This document shows positions 39,914 to 49,353 of a stretch of 64,000 nt of DNA, piece by piece; the stretch's first letter is position 1; each line of letters starts with the position of its first letter. The DNA is taken from positions 310,001 to 374,000 of the forward strand of contig CAWGVZ010000003.1 of the NCBI GenBank assembly GCA_963826035.1, in the 5' to 3' direction. The position numbers and the translations under genes are program-made. A model generated the notes under the pieces. It saw only the letters and a list, made by a program, of their open reading frames with translations, was not told the DNA's origin and made no database searches. The stretch comes from Actinophytocola sp963826035. Its GTDB lineage: Bacteria; Actinomycetota; Actinomycetes; Mycobacteriales; Pseudonocardiaceae.

Positions 39914-40915
39914 ATGGGCCGGCTGCCGGGCATGGTGGACGTGGCGCGCGAGGCGGGCGTGTCGCACGTGACGGTCTCCCGCGTCCTGAACGAGCACCCC
40001 TCCGTCCGGCCGGAGACCCGGGCTCGGGTCGAGGCCGCCATCGAGAAGCTCGGTTATCGGCCCAACATCGTCGCCCGCGCGCTCAAGAGCCGGCACTCCT
40101 CGACGATCGGTGTGGTGCTCGCCGGCGTCGAGCTGTACGAGCTGCCGCGGATCCTGCGCGGTGTGCAGAGTGCGGCGCAGCGGGCGGGGTACTGGGTCAA
40201 CCTGGCAAGCTGGCAGGGCGGCACGACCAAGGACCTGACCGAAACGCTGCGGCGGCTCACCGATCAGGCGGTCGAGGCCATCGCGGTCATCGCCGACCGG
40301 CCCATGGTGGCCGACGCACTGGCCGACATCGTCACAGGTCTCCCCATGACGGTGATCATGTCCGGCAACGTGCCCAACCCGGAGCTCGGTTTCGTCGAGC
40401 TGGACCAGGAACTCGGCGCCCGGCTCGCGGTCGAGCACCTGCTCGGGCTTGGTCACCGGCACGTCGTCCACCTGGCCGGCCCGACGAGCACCTTCGACTT
40501 CCGGGCACGCGTCGATGGCTGGCGGGCCGCGCTGAAGGGCGCGGACGGTGAGTTGCTTGAGGGCGAGTTCGACGGGAACGGCGGGTACCGGTTGGCCCAT
40601 CATCTGGTCACCCGGTCCCAGGAGCTGCCGACCGCGATCTTCGCCGGGAACGACCTTATGGCCATGGGGGTGCTGGCGGCCTTCGCCCATCACGGGGTCG
40701 TCGTTCCGGACGACGTCTCGCTCGTCGGGTTCGACGACATCCCTGGGGCGGGTTACCTGGTGCCTTCGCTCACCACTGTCCGCCAGGACTTCGTCGGTCT
40801 CGGTGAGCGGGGCGTCGAGCAGGTGTTGCGGATGATGCGTGGTGAGCCGGCCGCTTGTGAGCGGATCGCGCCGGAGTTGGTGGTTCGGCGCAGCACTGCG
40901 CCGCCCCGGGTCTAG
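39914..40915 (+). CDS. LacI-family transcriptional regulator
   Basis: 333 aa. Helix-turn-helix and hinge: MVDVAREAGVSHVTVSRVLN, EHPSVRPETRARVEAAIEKL, GYRPNIVARALKSRHSSTIG. Periplasmic-binding-like ligand domain: RLAVEHLLGLGHRHVVHLAG, PTAIFAGNDLMAMGVLAAFA, VPDDVSLVGFDDIPGAGYLV. It lies upstream of the GH43/ABC sugar locus and is separated from it only by the DUF222/HNH gene. The LacI-type palindrome at 43861 is its likely target (inference). Confidence 0.93.
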   Translation: MGRLPGMVDVAREAGVSHVTVSRVLNEHPSVRPETRARVEAAIEKLGYRPNIVARALKSRHSSTIGVVLAGVELYELPRILRGVQSAAQRAGYWVNLASWQGGTTKDLTETLRRLTDQAVEAIAVIADRPMVADALADIVTGLPMTVIMSGNVPNPELGFVELDQELGARLAVEHLLGLGHRHVVHLAGPTSTFDFRARVDGWRAALKGADGELLEGEFDGNGGYRLAHHLVTRSQELPTAIFAGNDLMAMGVLAAFAHHGVVVPDDVSLVGFDDIPGAGYLVPSLTTVRQDFVGLGERGVEQVLRMMRGEPAACERIAPELVVRRSTAPPRV

Positions 40916-41186
40916 AGTGTCTTGCGGGGACGATCGCGTGCTTCGGTGCTTTCGCTGTGGGCTGGGGCGATCGGCGCCATGTCTCGCCGGAGACTCCCGT
41001 ACGGGGTGCGTAGGCACGGCGAGCCACGGCAACGTACCGTGCGAGCTTTGGCCACGGGGTGATCCGAGTTCACCGGCTGGTCGTTTATCTTACATTTGCA
41101 TGGGGTTACTGACCGTATGCTTCAGCCTATTTTCTTTCATCCAATCGAGCACCCAGAATTGTTATCCACGCGGGTAAACTGAACAC
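40916..41186. other. Intergenic stretch before the DUF222 gene; no gene seen
   Basis: No convincing reading frame. The last 100 bp (about 41085-41180) are clearly poorer in G/C than the surroundings, which suits a promoter and leader for the following gene; a TTGCAT at 41096 followed by TATGCT at 41116 is the best but poorly spaced candidate. The first half shows nothing recognisable. Confidence 0.5.
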
Positions 41187-42329
41187 ATGTGCGACGGAGA
41201 TGATGAACTACTCGACGAATGCATCGAATACGAGCGTCGTGCCGCTCGGGAAACCGCGGAGGTGTTGGAACGGATCGCGCGATTTGTCGCACGGCATCCC
41301 GGCCGGGACGGAGAATTCGTACCACTGGAGATCGCCGCCGCCCTCCGCTGGACGGTGTCCTACACGCAGAACCGGATCGCGTTGGCCGTGGCACTGACCA
41401 CCCGCCTGCCCCGCACCTTCGAACAGTTCCGAGCGGGGGTGATCGACGAGTACAAGGCACGGCGGTTCATGTGCGCCACCGAAGTCCTCTCCGACGAAGC
41501 CACCGCACAAGTGGATGCCGAACTCGCGGCACAGGCCGGGGAATGGAACGCCACCCAGCTCAACGCCCGACTCCGCCGCGCGGTGCTGCGGGCGGACCCT
41601 ACTGCGGCGGCGGCGCGTGCCGCCGCGCAGACCGCCGCCCGCCGGATCCGCCACGACACCCTCGAGGACGGTGCCGGACTCCTGACCATCCAGGGCGACG
41701 TCGAACGCACCCACCTCGCCCACTGCCGAGTCCGCGCCATCGCCACCAAACTCAAGACAACCGGTGACGAGCGGACCCTGGACCAGCTCACCGCCGACGT
41801 GGCCCTGGACCTGCTGGCGGGCAAGGAGTTCGAGAACGCCACCGTCCAGGTTCGGCTCACCCTGCCCGCCACCACCGCGCTGGGCGTGGACCAGAAGCCC
41901 GGTTACCTCGCCGGGTATGGCTGGCTTCCCGCGCAGCGAGCGTTGGAGTTGGCGGCTCAGCAGGATGCGACCTGGCAGCGGGTGTTGACCGACCCGTTGA
42001 CCGGGCAGGCGATCGATGTGGGCCGCGCCAAGTACACCCCACCGGCGGCGTTGCGGGACCACACCACCGCCCGCTGGCCGCTGTGCACCGGACCGGGCTG
42101 CACCCGCCCCGCCCACCACTGTGACCTCGACCACGTCGACCCCTTCCCCTACGGCGCGACCGACAGCCAGAACCTCCGCCCGGCCTGCCGCCCGCACCAC
42201 CGGGCCAAAACGCTGGGTGGCTGGCAGGTAGCGCACACCCCGACCGGGCTGGAGTGGACCACCCGACACGGCTACCAATTCACCCACACCCCAGAACCCA
42301 TCGCCGACCCCGAATCCATCCCCTTCTAA
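41187..42329 (+). CDS. DUF222 / HNH endonuclease domain protein (13E12-type)
   Basis: 380 aa. The DUF222 region (about 1-230) holds YTQNRIALAVALTTRLPRTF and VIDEYKARRFMCATEVLSDE. The C-terminal HNH nuclease domain has CTGPGCTRPAHHCDLDHVDP, YGATDSQNLRPACRPHHRAK: Cys pair, catalytic DH, Asn and terminal HH. Proteins of this type occur in many copies in actinobacterial genomes and may be mobile or repair-related. Here it separates a LacI gene from its probable target operon, which suggests insertion. Confidence 0.9.
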   Translation: MCDGDDELLDECIEYERRAARETAEVLERIARFVARHPGRDGEFVPLEIAAALRWTVSYTQNRIALAVALTTRLPRTFEQFRAGVIDEYKARRFMCATEVLSDEATAQVDAELAAQAGEWNATQLNARLRRAVLRADPTAAAARAAAQTAARRIRHDTLEDGAGLLTIQGDVERTHLAHCRVRAIATKLKTTGDERTLDQLTADVALDLLAGKEFENATVQVRLTLPATTALGVDQKPGYLAGYGWLPAQRALELAAQQDATWQRVLTDPLTGQAIDVGRAKYTPPAALRDHTTARWPLCTGPGCTRPAHHCDLDHVDPFPYGATDSQNLRPACRPHHRAKTLGGWQVAHTPTGLEWTTRHGYQFTHTPEPIADPESIPF

Positions 42330-42368
42330 CCACGCCACCCGAAAATAAATGCAACCACAAAACCGACC

Positions 42369-43832
42369 TCACCCGGGCTGATACTCGAACGAGTAGACGT
42401 GAGCGCGATTCCGACTGGGCCGACCGTTGCTGGTCGCGTAGAGACCCAAGTAGACACCCACGAAACCACCGGCCCGCTCAGTAGAGAAGAAGGACCGCTC
42501 GATGACCCCCAGGCTGACCCCGTTGGCACGAAACGTATAGCCAGCCTCGTCCGCCTCGACCGCCAGCACGTCCGCGGTCATCGGCACGGCGGCCAGCCGC
42601 GTGGAAGCACCGGCTTCGCGGACAGTCAGGACAACCTCGTCCAGAGCGAGAGCAAGAGTGGCGTAATGGTCCTGGTTCTGGAAGACAGCCAACCCAGCCT
42701 CCTCAGCCGAATGCGGAACAAAGCCGATCCGCGCCCGCACGCGACAGCGGACGTGCTGCTGACGTCGCCCGATGAAGGCCGGCACACCGGTGGAGTGAAG
42801 CGGCTCCGGCGCCACACCGATGCCGAACCCGTCGGGCGACGGCCAGATGTCGACCGGCCCGCGGAGGCTGTTCCACTCCAGACCCAAACCTGGATCCTCA
42901 GTGGACTGTCCCAACGCAACCGACGGCAGCCGCTCCGACAGCCGCACACCACCCGACTCCGGCGCGAACACGGGCCCGTGCGCACTCCAGGTGACCGGTA
43001 CGAGAAACACCTCCCGGCCCAGCGTGTGAGTACCGTCGATGGGCCGCACCCCGAGGGTCACCGCCCACGTCTCACCGTCGGGGGTCTCCACCAGGTCGGC
43101 GTGGCCGACGTTGCGGATGGGCTCGGAAGGGCCGCGATGCCGGTGGGTCAGCAGCGGGCTGCGTGGATCGGTGACATAGGGCCCGGTGACGGCGGACGAC
43201 CAGGCAGCCGTGACGCTGTGGTTGCTCTCGGTGCCACCTTCGGCGGCGATCAGGTGGTAGCGACCGTCGCGTTTGTACAGATGCGGCGCCTCCACCCACG
43301 CCCCGCGAACGGCGCCGTGCCAGAGCACATGGGTGGGGCCGACGAGCTTGAGCCGGTCGGTGTCCAGTTCGCGCAGCCACACCTCGCCGGGTCCGCCGCT
43401 GATCGCGTCCCGGCAGGCGGTGAGCCAGCACCGGCCGTCGTCGTCGAAGAACAGTGACGGGTCGATGCCGTCGGCGTCCAGGGGCACCGGGTCCGACCAC
43501 GGCCCGGCCGGGTCGTCGGCCGTGACCACGAAGGTCAGGGTCCCGCGCCGGTTCCTGGCCAGCGTGGAGACCACGTAGAAGGTGCCGTCGTGGTGGCGGA
43601 TGGTCGGCGCCCAGACGCCGTCGGAGACGTCCAGCCCCTCCAGCGGCAGCAGTCCCGGCCGGTTCAGCACGTGCGTGAGCTGACGCCAGCTGACCAGGTC
43701 CCTGCTGTGGAACAGGGGAATGCCCGGGTAGTAGGCGAATGACGACGTGACCAGGTAGAAGTCCTCGCCTACCCGGCAGATCGACGGGTCCGGATAGCAG
43801 CCCGGCAGGACCGGATTGCGGAAGGTGCGCAC
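42369..43832 (-). CDS. GH43-family beta-xylosidase / arabinofuranosidase, cytoplasmic
   Basis: 487 aa from the GTG at 43832 (GGAG upstream). Starts RTFRNPVLPGCYPDPSICRV, where the Asp of YPDPS is the catalytic base. Further: SDGVWAPTIRHHDGTFYVVS, IDPSLFFDDDGRCWL, acid region GAWVEAPHLYKRDGRYHLIA. A C-terminal beta-sandwich from about 310 (LGLEWNSLRGPVDIWPSPDG, FIGRRQQHVRCRVRARIGF) matches the XynB-like accessory domain. No signal peptide, so it probably cleaves imported xylo-oligosaccharides. Divergent from the ABC transporter. Confidence 0.92.
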   Translation of the reverse strand: MRTFRNPVLPGCYPDPSICRVGEDFYLVTSSFAYYPGIPLFHSRDLVSWRQLTHVLNRPGLLPLEGLDVSDGVWAPTIRHHDGTFYVVSTLARNRRGTLTFVVTADDPAGPWSDPVPLDADGIDPSLFFDDDGRCWLTACRDAISGGPGEVWLRELDTDRLKLVGPTHVLWHGAVRGAWVEAPHLYKRDGRYHLIAAEGGTESNHSVTAAWSSAVTGPYVTDPRSPLLTHRHRGPSEPIRNVGHADLVETPDGETWAVTLGVRPIDGTHTLGREVFLVPVTWSAHGPVFAPESGGVRLSERLPSVALGQSTEDPGLGLEWNSLRGPVDIWPSPDGFGIGVAPEPLHSTGVPAFIGRRQQHVRCRVRARIGFVPHSAEEAGLAVFQNQDHYATLALALDEVVLTVREAGASTRLAAVPMTADVLAVEADEAGYTFRANGVSLGVIERSFFSTERAGGFVGVYLGLYATSNGRPSRNRAHVYSFEYQPG

Positions 43833-43852
43833 GGCGGCTCCGAAAGAAGGGC

Positions 43853-43876
43853 TTGACAGCATGTAAACGTTAACAT
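43853..43876. promoter_or_regulatory. LacI-type operator and promoter for the GH43/ABC sugar locus
   Basis: TTGACA at 43853-43858 is a good -35 box for the rightward ABC genes. It is followed by ATGTAAACGTTAACAT at 43861-43876, a 14-of-16 palindrome centred on CG, as LacI-family proteins prefer. The operator lies between -35 and a likely -10 (CAGATT, 43877), and 29 bp before the GH43 start on the other strand, so one site can repress both directions. Confidence 0.8.
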
Positions 43877-43919
43877 CAGATTAGATCCCGACACGCTCCA
43901 CAGCGCCGAGGAGATCGTC

Positions 43920-45224
43920 ATGACGGACACGCGACGGACGAAGCTCGGGTGGGCACTGCTGGCGATCGCCTTGTCGCTGACCGCCTGCTCGTCCGCCAGC
44001 ACCGATGCCGGCGGGCCGGTCACGCTGCGGTTCTGGACGTGGAGCCTCAAGGCCACCGATCCGACGGCCGAAGCGATCATCGACAGGTACGAGCGGGACC
44101 ACCCGAACGTGACCATCGAGCTGTCGGAGGTCGGCGGGACCCCCGACACGGTCGCCAAACTCGTGGCAGCCGACCGGGCCGACGACACGCCCGACGTGGT
44201 GCAGGTGGAGTACCGGGCCGTGCCCGCCCTGGTGGTGGCCGGGGTCCTCAAGGACATCACCGGCGACGTGGCCGACTCCAAAGCCGGCGTCGACGACAAC
44301 TCCTGGGCCATGACGACCTTCAACAACCAGGTCTACGGCGTGCCCCAGGACATCGGGCCGATGACCCTCACCTACCGCAAGGACCTGTTCGACGCTTATG
44401 GCGTCAAGGTTCCGACCACCTGGGCCGAGTACGCCCAGGCCGCCGAGCAGATCCACGCGAAGGATCCCAGCGTCTACATCGCCAGCTTCGCCGCCGCCCA
44501 GTTCGAGTTCTTCGCCGCGCAGGCCGCTCAGGCCGGCGCCCAGTGGTGGAGCACCGACGGCGAGGCGTGGCGGGTCGGCATCGACAGCGAGGAGTCGCTG
44601 CAAACCGCGGACTTCTGGCAGGACCTGGTGGAGCGGGACCTGGTCAAGGTCGAGCCGTTGCTCACCCCGGAATGGAACGCGCAGGTCAACGACGGCAAGA
44701 TCCTCAGCTGGGCGGCCGCCGCCTGGGCACCCAGCGTGATCCACTCGGTGGCACCGGACACGGCCGGCAAGTGGGAGTCGGCGCCCCTGCCGCAGTGGAC
44801 GCCGGGCGACGCGGCCGTGCCCTTCCTGGGTGGCTCCGCCTATCTGGTGCCGAACAAGTCCAAGCATGCCAAGGAGGCCGCGGCCTTCGCCGCCTGGCTG
44901 GGTGCGTCCGACGAGGGCTCGGAACTGCTGCTCGGCCTCGACATCTACCCGGCCGGCAAGGCCGGGCGCCAGGCGACCCTGTCGCACGAGCCGCCGAAGC
45001 TGATGCCCCAGCAGACGAACTTCTACCAGGTCACCGACGAGGTGATCAGGAACACCACCATCCCGGTGACCTGGGGCCCCAACGTGGCCATGGCGTCGAG
45101 CGCCTTCGAGGACCCGTTGAGCGCGGCGGCGCTCGGCAAGACCTCCTTCCGGGACGTGTACCGGACCGTGCAGGAGGCGGTCGTCGCCGACCTGAAGAAG
45201 TCCGGCTTCACCGTGGCCGGGTAG
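43920..45224 (+). CDS. Sugar ABC transporter substrate-binding lipoprotein (CUT1)
   Basis: 434 aa. Lipoprotein signal with lipobox LTAC (Cys23). Extracellular solute-binding family 1 pattern: VTLRFWTWSLKATDP, YERDHPNVTIELSEVGGTPD, PDVVQVEYRAVPALVVAGVL, WAMTTFNNQVYGVPQDIGPM. It delivers a sugar to the two permeases that follow (3 bp and then a 4-bp overlap). Substrate is probably a xylo- or arabino-oligosaccharide, judged from the divergent GH43. Confidence 0.93.
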   Translation: MTDTRRTKLGWALLAIALSLTACSSASTDAGGPVTLRFWTWSLKATDPTAEAIIDRYERDHPNVTIELSEVGGTPDTVAKLVAADRADDTPDVVQVEYRAVPALVVAGVLKDITGDVADSKAGVDDNSWAMTTFNNQVYGVPQDIGPMTLTYRKDLFDAYGVKVPTTWAEYAQAAEQIHAKDPSVYIASFAAAQFEFFAAQAAQAGAQWWSTDGEAWRVGIDSEESLQTADFWQDLVERDLVKVEPLLTPEWNAQVNDGKILSWAAAAWAPSVIHSVAPDTAGKWESAPLPQWTPGDAAVPFLGGSAYLVPNKSKHAKEAAAFAAWLGASDEGSELLLGLDIYPAGKAGRQATLSHEPPKLMPQQTNFYQVTDEVIRNTTIPVTWGPNVAMASSAFEDPLSAAALGKTSFRDVYRTVQEAVVADLKKSGFTVAG

Positions 45225-45227
45225 CCG

Positions 45228-46121
45228 ATGCGCGCCCGCGCCACACCGTGGCTGTTCGCCGCGCCCGCGATCGTCTTCTTCGTCCTGTTCCTGGTCATCC
45301 CCATCGGTTACGCGGTCTACCTGAGCTTTCGCGGGTTCCGCATCGAGGGCGGTGGCGCGTTCGGGCGGCGCGTGGAGTCCTTCGTCGGGCTCGACAACTA
45401 CGAGGCCGCGTTCCTCGACCCCGAGTTCCTCGCCGGGTTCGGCCGGGTACTCGTGTACGGCGTCATCGCCATTCCCAGCGTCCTGGGTCTGGCGCTGCTG
45501 TTCGCGTTGCTGCTGGACACCCCCAGGGTGCGGGCACGCGGCTTCGCCCGCACCGCGATCTTCCTCCCCTACGCCGTACCCGGCGTGATCGCCAGCCTCA
45601 TGTGGGGATTCCTGTACCTGCCCAGCACCAGTCCCCTCAGCTACCTGGCGGAGCGGTTGCACGCGGGGCCGCTGGACTTCTTCAGCCAGCCCGCCCTGTA
45701 CTTCTCGCTGGCCAACATCGCGCTGTGGTCCGGCGTCGGCTTCAACATGATCATCATCTACACGTCGCTGCGTGCCATTCCCACCTCCATCTATGAGGCG
45801 GCTCGCATCGACGGTGCCAGCGAACTGCAGATCGCCTGGCGGATCAAGATTCCGCTGGTCGCGCCCGCGCTCGTCCTCACCGGACTGTTCTCCGTGATCG
45901 GCACCCTGCAGCTGTACAACGAACCGGCCACCGTGCGGCCGCTGACGGCCACGATCTCCCACAGCTGGTCACCGCTCATGGAGATCTACGAGGAGGCGTT
46001 CACCAACGACAACCTCGGCGGCGCCGCGGCCAGCTCCGTCGTGCTGGCCGTGGGCATCCTCGTCATCTCCTTGCTGCTGCTGCGTTTCCTGCAACGACGC
46101 ACCTTCGGGGGCAACGCATGA
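45228..46121 (+). CDS. Sugar ABC transporter permease (MalF-like)
   Basis: 297 aa with six helices; starts TPWLFAAPAIVFFVLFLVIP. The EAA loop motif that contacts the ATPase is IYEAARIDGASELQIAWRIK then IPLVAPALV. The ATG is 3 bp after the stop of the binding protein. It overlaps the second permease by 4 bp. Confidence 0.94.
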   Translation: MRARATPWLFAAPAIVFFVLFLVIPIGYAVYLSFRGFRIEGGGAFGRRVESFVGLDNYEAAFLDPEFLAGFGRVLVYGVIAIPSVLGLALLFALLLDTPRVRARGFARTAIFLPYAVPGVIASLMWGFLYLPSTSPLSYLAERLHAGPLDFFSQPALYFSLANIALWSGVGFNMIIIYTSLRAIPTSIYEAARIDGASELQIAWRIKIPLVAPALVLTGLFSVIGTLQLYNEPATVRPLTATISHSWSPLMEIYEEAFTNDNLGGAAASSVVLAVGILVISLLLLRFLQRRTFGGNA

Positions 46122-46945
46122 GGCGGCCGCGCCTGGCGACGTTCGTCCTGCTGCTCGGCGTGCTGTACTGCCTGGCACCCATCGTCTGGGTGGTCATGGC
46201 CGCCACCAAGTCCCCGAGCGAACTGTTCACCACGTTCTCCTTCGCACCCGGCAGCGGCATCGGTGACAATCTCGCCAACCTCAGCAGCTACGGCGGCGGA
46301 CAGTTCTGGCGGTGGGTGCTCAACTCTCTGCTGTACGCCGGCGTCGGTGCGATCGTGTCCACAATGGTGTCGGCCATGGCCGGCTACGCCCTGGCCAAGT
46401 TCCACTTCCGCGGCCGCGAGGTCCTGTTCTCCGTGTTCCTGGCCGGTGTGCTCGTGCCCGCCGTCGTCCTGGCCGTCCCGCAGTACCTGCTGCTGGCCAA
46501 GATCGGCCTGGCCGGGACCTACTGGTCGGTGCTCCTGCCGGTGGTCATCAACCCGTTCGGGATCTTCCTGTGCCGGGTTTTCGCCGCCGCCGCGATCCCG
46601 CAGAGCACCCTGGAGGCGGCCCGCCTCGACGGCGCCGGCCAGCTCCGCATCTTCGGCGTCATCGTGCTGCCCATGATGACCCACGGGCTCGTCACGGTGT
46701 TCCTGCTGACCTTCGTCGGCATCTGGAACAACTTCCTGCTGCCCTTCATCATGCTCTCCGACCAGAGCAAGTACCCGATCACGCTCGGCCTGTGGACGTT
46801 CCTGGCCCAGGGCGCGGGCGACAGCAGCCTTTACCCGCTGGTCATCACGGGCTCGGCCGTGTCGGTCATCCCCCTGATCGTCCTTTTCCTGGCCCTGCAA
46901 CGCCTCTGGCGCGCCGACCTACTGGCCGGCGCACTCACTGGATGA
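46118..46945 (+). CDS. Sugar ABC transporter permease (MalG-like)
   Basis: 275 aa with six helices. EAA loop: IPQSTLEAARLDGAGQLRIF then GVIVLPMMTHGLVTVFLL. The N-terminus and GWR-free WNNFLLPFIMLSDQSKYPIT are typical of the MalG group. No ATPase gene follows, as is common in actinomycetes, where a shared MsiK-type ATPase serves several CUT1 systems. Confidence 0.94.
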   Translation: MRRPRLATFVLLLGVLYCLAPIVWVVMAATKSPSELFTTFSFAPGSGIGDNLANLSSYGGGQFWRWVLNSLLYAGVGAIVSTMVSAMAGYALAKFHFRGREVLFSVFLAGVLVPAVVLAVPQYLLLAKIGLAGTYWSVLLPVVINPFGIFLCRVFAAAAIPQSTLEAARLDGAGQLRIFGVIVLPMMTHGLVTVFLLTFVGIWNNFLLPFIMLSDQSKYPITLGLWTFLAQGAGDSSLYPLVITGSAVSVIPLIVLFLALQRLWRADLLAGALTG

Positions 46946-46955
46946 GTGGTGTCGG

Positions 46956-47841
46956 CACATCACGGCGGTCGACACGCCCGTGCGTCCCGACTATCACATG
47001 TTCGGCATCATCGATCGGGCGTCGGTCGGCGAAACGACTCCCACGCCGGGCAGGGACTGACTCGGCGTGGGAACCACGGGCGTGCTCATCAGCGTTGGCG
47101 AACAACTGGTGTCGCCGAGCCTGCGGCTGGAGATCTGGGAGGAGCCGCCGCCCGAGGGACCAGGAGACCACGAGGTCCAACAGACCGTCCGGCTGTTGCT
47201 GCCGACCGGGCAGCTCGCGGTCGACGAGATCACCGGCGGCTGGGCGGATGTCCTGCTCGATGTCCCACCCGGCGCGGATCACCGGCTGGGACCGGGAACG
47301 GACCCGGCGCGAGTTCATGGAACTGCCCTATGAATGGGACACCCCGGAGTTCAAGGCCGCGAGCGCCACCCTGGAGGGGCAGGAGCGTTACCTCGTCCAG
47401 CTCTGGCTCGAAACCCCCACGGCCACCCTGGTCGACTCGATCGCGCTGGCCATCCATACCGGCTATCCGTTGTTCGCCGTGGCGGATGAGGAAACCGCCT
47501 TCACGACACCACTTCCGGCCGTGGGATCACACTGGCTCAGCGCCGGACGCGACGTCGTGCTCATCCAACTCGCCGACCAGGAGACCAGCGCCAGCCTGCG
47601 GTTCGAACTCTGGGACGGACCACCGCCGGTCACCGACGAAGAACCGCGGGACCTTGTGCTGCACGTGCCGTCGGGAGCGTTCACCCTCATGCACCTGAGG
47701 TCGGCGGCGGCCGATCGCCACCAGCGGGTCGGCGGCGCCATTCCACTGTTCGTCAGTGTGTCTCCGGGGGACTATCACGTCCGGGTAGGCACGGAATCTC
47801 CAGCGCGGCGACGTTATCTGGCCCAGTTCTGGCCCGCCTGA
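46956..47841 (+). pseudogene. Degraded gene of unknown function with two related domains
   Basis: Read piecewise: VDTPVRPDYHMFGIIDRASV runs into a stop at 47058; the same frame then gives LISVGEQLVSPSLRLEIWEE and VDEITGGWADVLLDVPPG; at about 47275 coding shifts by +1 and continues RITGWDRERTRREFMELPYE through to QFWPA and the stop at 47841. The halves look like a tandem duplication: SLRLEIWEEPPPEGPGD and LLLPTGQL against SLRFELWDGPPPVTDEEPRD and LVLHVPSGAF. No family recognised. It may once have been a single gene of about 290 codons. Confidence 0.6.
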
Positions 47842-47897
47842 GTTACTCGTGGACCTGGGCGTTCGTAGCTGGCTGGTGTCGTAGCTCCGATAGCATG

Positions 47898-47922
47898 ATG
47901 GTCACCATTTGGGATCACCAAA
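47898..47922. promoter_or_regulatory. Two adjoining palindromes upstream of the NUDIX gene
   Basis: ATGGT-c-ACCAT at 47898-47908 and TTTGG-gatca-CCAAA at 47908-47922 are both exact. They lie just before the preferred NUDIX start (ATG 47943). Probable operator; the regulator is unknown. Their presence argues against the further upstream start at 47895. Confidence 0.5.
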
Positions 47923-47942
47923 TTACACTGGGGGCAACGGTC

Positions 47943-48479
47943 ATGCCTGATGAGGACGCCAGCCCGGAATTGGTCGAACTCGTCGACGCCAACGGCGTCC
48001 CGAGCGGCGTCGTGATCCAGCGATGGGACGCGGAGACCCGCCGGGACTTGTACGTCCCGGTCGCGGTCGCGGTGATCCTCACCAGCGACGATCGAGTTGT
48101 CGTGCACAGGCGATCCGCGACCAGACGCACGAGCCCGGGCCGGATCGACCACGCCGGCGGTGTCGTGCCCGCCGGCGAGGACCCGCTGACGGCCGTGATC
48201 CGCGAAGCCGAGGAGGAAGTCGGCCTGACCGTGACTCCGGGGCTCGTGCAAGGCCGCGCCGCGCCCGGCGACCGCCGCAATCTCTACTTCTGGGTATACG
48301 GCGGCATCAGCGATGACAACCCCGGCGCGAACTGCCCGAACGACGAGGTCGAGAGCGTCTGGCACGCCAGCATGACGGAACTGCAGGACCTCCAAGCCAA
48401 CGACGAAGCAACATTCACTACGCACTTCTGGCCCGACCTCAACGCGGTGCTGGACCATGGGGCCGGCCTCGACTCCTGA
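47943..48479 (+). CDS. NUDIX hydrolase
   Basis: 178 aa from the ATG at 47943 (GGGGGC upstream); an in-frame ATG at 47895 falls in the palindromes. Complete Nudix box: GGVVPAGEDPLTAVIREAEE then EVGL, with Gly, Glu, REAEEE and Gly at the required positions. The N-terminus LVELVDANGVPSGVVIQRWD and the layout resemble the isopentenyl-diphosphate isomerase-like/YfcD group of Nudix enzymes. Substrate not determined. Confidence 0.92.
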   Translation: MPDEDASPELVELVDANGVPSGVVIQRWDAETRRDLYVPVAVAVILTSDDRVVVHRRSATRRTSPGRIDHAGGVVPAGEDPLTAVIREAEEEVGLTVTPGLVQGRAAPGDRRNLYFWVYGGISDDNPGANCPNDEVESVWHASMTELQDLQANDEATFTTHFWPDLNAVLDHGAGLDS

Positions 48480-48540
48480 TCGAGCGAAAACAGCCGCCCG
48501 ATACGCCTGGCCGTCCTACCTTTTCTCAGCGGTCTGCACG

Positions 48541-49353
48541 TCATCGCTGTCCACGGCCCAGGCCCGCGAGCAGACGCAGCCCGTCCTCGGCGGGGCTGCC
48601 GGGCGCCGCGGACAGCACCAGCAGCTCCATGCCTGACTCGTCCGGTAGCGCGAAGTTCTCCTGGTGCAGTTCCAGCAGTCCGACCAGCGGATGCCGGAAT
48701 GCCTTGCGTCCATGGGTGCGGGCGCGCACGTCCGCGCGGGCCCAGAGGCGGCGGAAGCGCTCGCTGCCCATCGCCAACTCGCCGATGAGCGAGGCCAGCC
48801 GGGGGTCATCGGGGTATTTGCCGGCGGCCAGGCGCAGGTGCCCGACCACGTCGAGGGTGCACTTCTCCCAGTCCGCGTACAGCCCGCGCTCGGCCTCCTC
48901 GAGGAAGATGTGCCGGGCGGTATTCAGGCCCGGCATCGGCCGGCCGTAGAGGAGCCCGGCGAGGCGGTTCCCGGCGAGCACGTCCATGCGGTGGTCCATG
49001 ATCATCGCGGGTACGTCGGGCACCAGGTCGAGGACGCGCGACAGCTCCGGCCTGACCCGCCCGCCCGGCGCCTTCGCGCGGCGACGGCGCTGCCGGGCGA
49101 GCCGGTAGAGATGCCCGCGTTCGGTCTCGTCGAGGCCGAGGACGCCGGCGAGCGCGTCGAGGACCTGCTCGGAGGGCTGGGTCGCGCGGCCCTGCTCCAG
49201 GCGCACGTAGTAGTCGACGCTGACTCCGGACAGGTGCGCGACCTCTTCGCGGCGCAGCCCTTCGACCCGGCGGTGCCGTTCGGTGGGAATGCCGACGGCC
49301 GCCGGGTCGACCCGAGCGCGCCGGGTCCGCAGGAAGCCCGCGAGATCGTCCAT
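48541..49353 (-). CDS. XRE-family regulator with MmyB-like ligand domain
   Basis: 270 aa from the ATG at 49353. Helix-turn-helix: RRVEGLRREEVAHLSGVSVD then YYVRLEQGRATQPSEQVLDA. The C-terminal MmyB-like domain (about 100-260): DVPAMIMDHRMDVLAGNRLA, YPDDPRLASLIGELAMGS, and HPLVGLLELHQENFALPDES. In MmyB-type proteins this PAS-like domain binds a fatty acid. Divergent from the quinone-reductase-like gene, which is its likely target. Confidence 0.93.
   Translation of the reverse strand: MDDLAGFLRTRRARVDPAAVGIPTERHRRVEGLRREEVAHLSGVSVDYYVRLEQGRATQPSEQVLDALAGVLGLDETERGHLYRLARQRRRRAKAPGGRVRPELSRVLDLVPDVPAMIMDHRMDVLAGNRLAGLLYGRPMPGLNTARHIFLEEAERGLYADWEKCTLDVVGHLRLAAGKYPDDPRLASLIGELAMGSERFRRLWARADVRARTHGRKAFRHPLVGLLELHQENFALPDESGMELLVLSAAPGSPAEDGLRLLAGLGRGQR

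Noticed and set aside
43881..45962. Open frame of about 690 codons on the - strand
   Set aside because: Antisense to the ABC transporter genes, which have clear domains; this frame has none.
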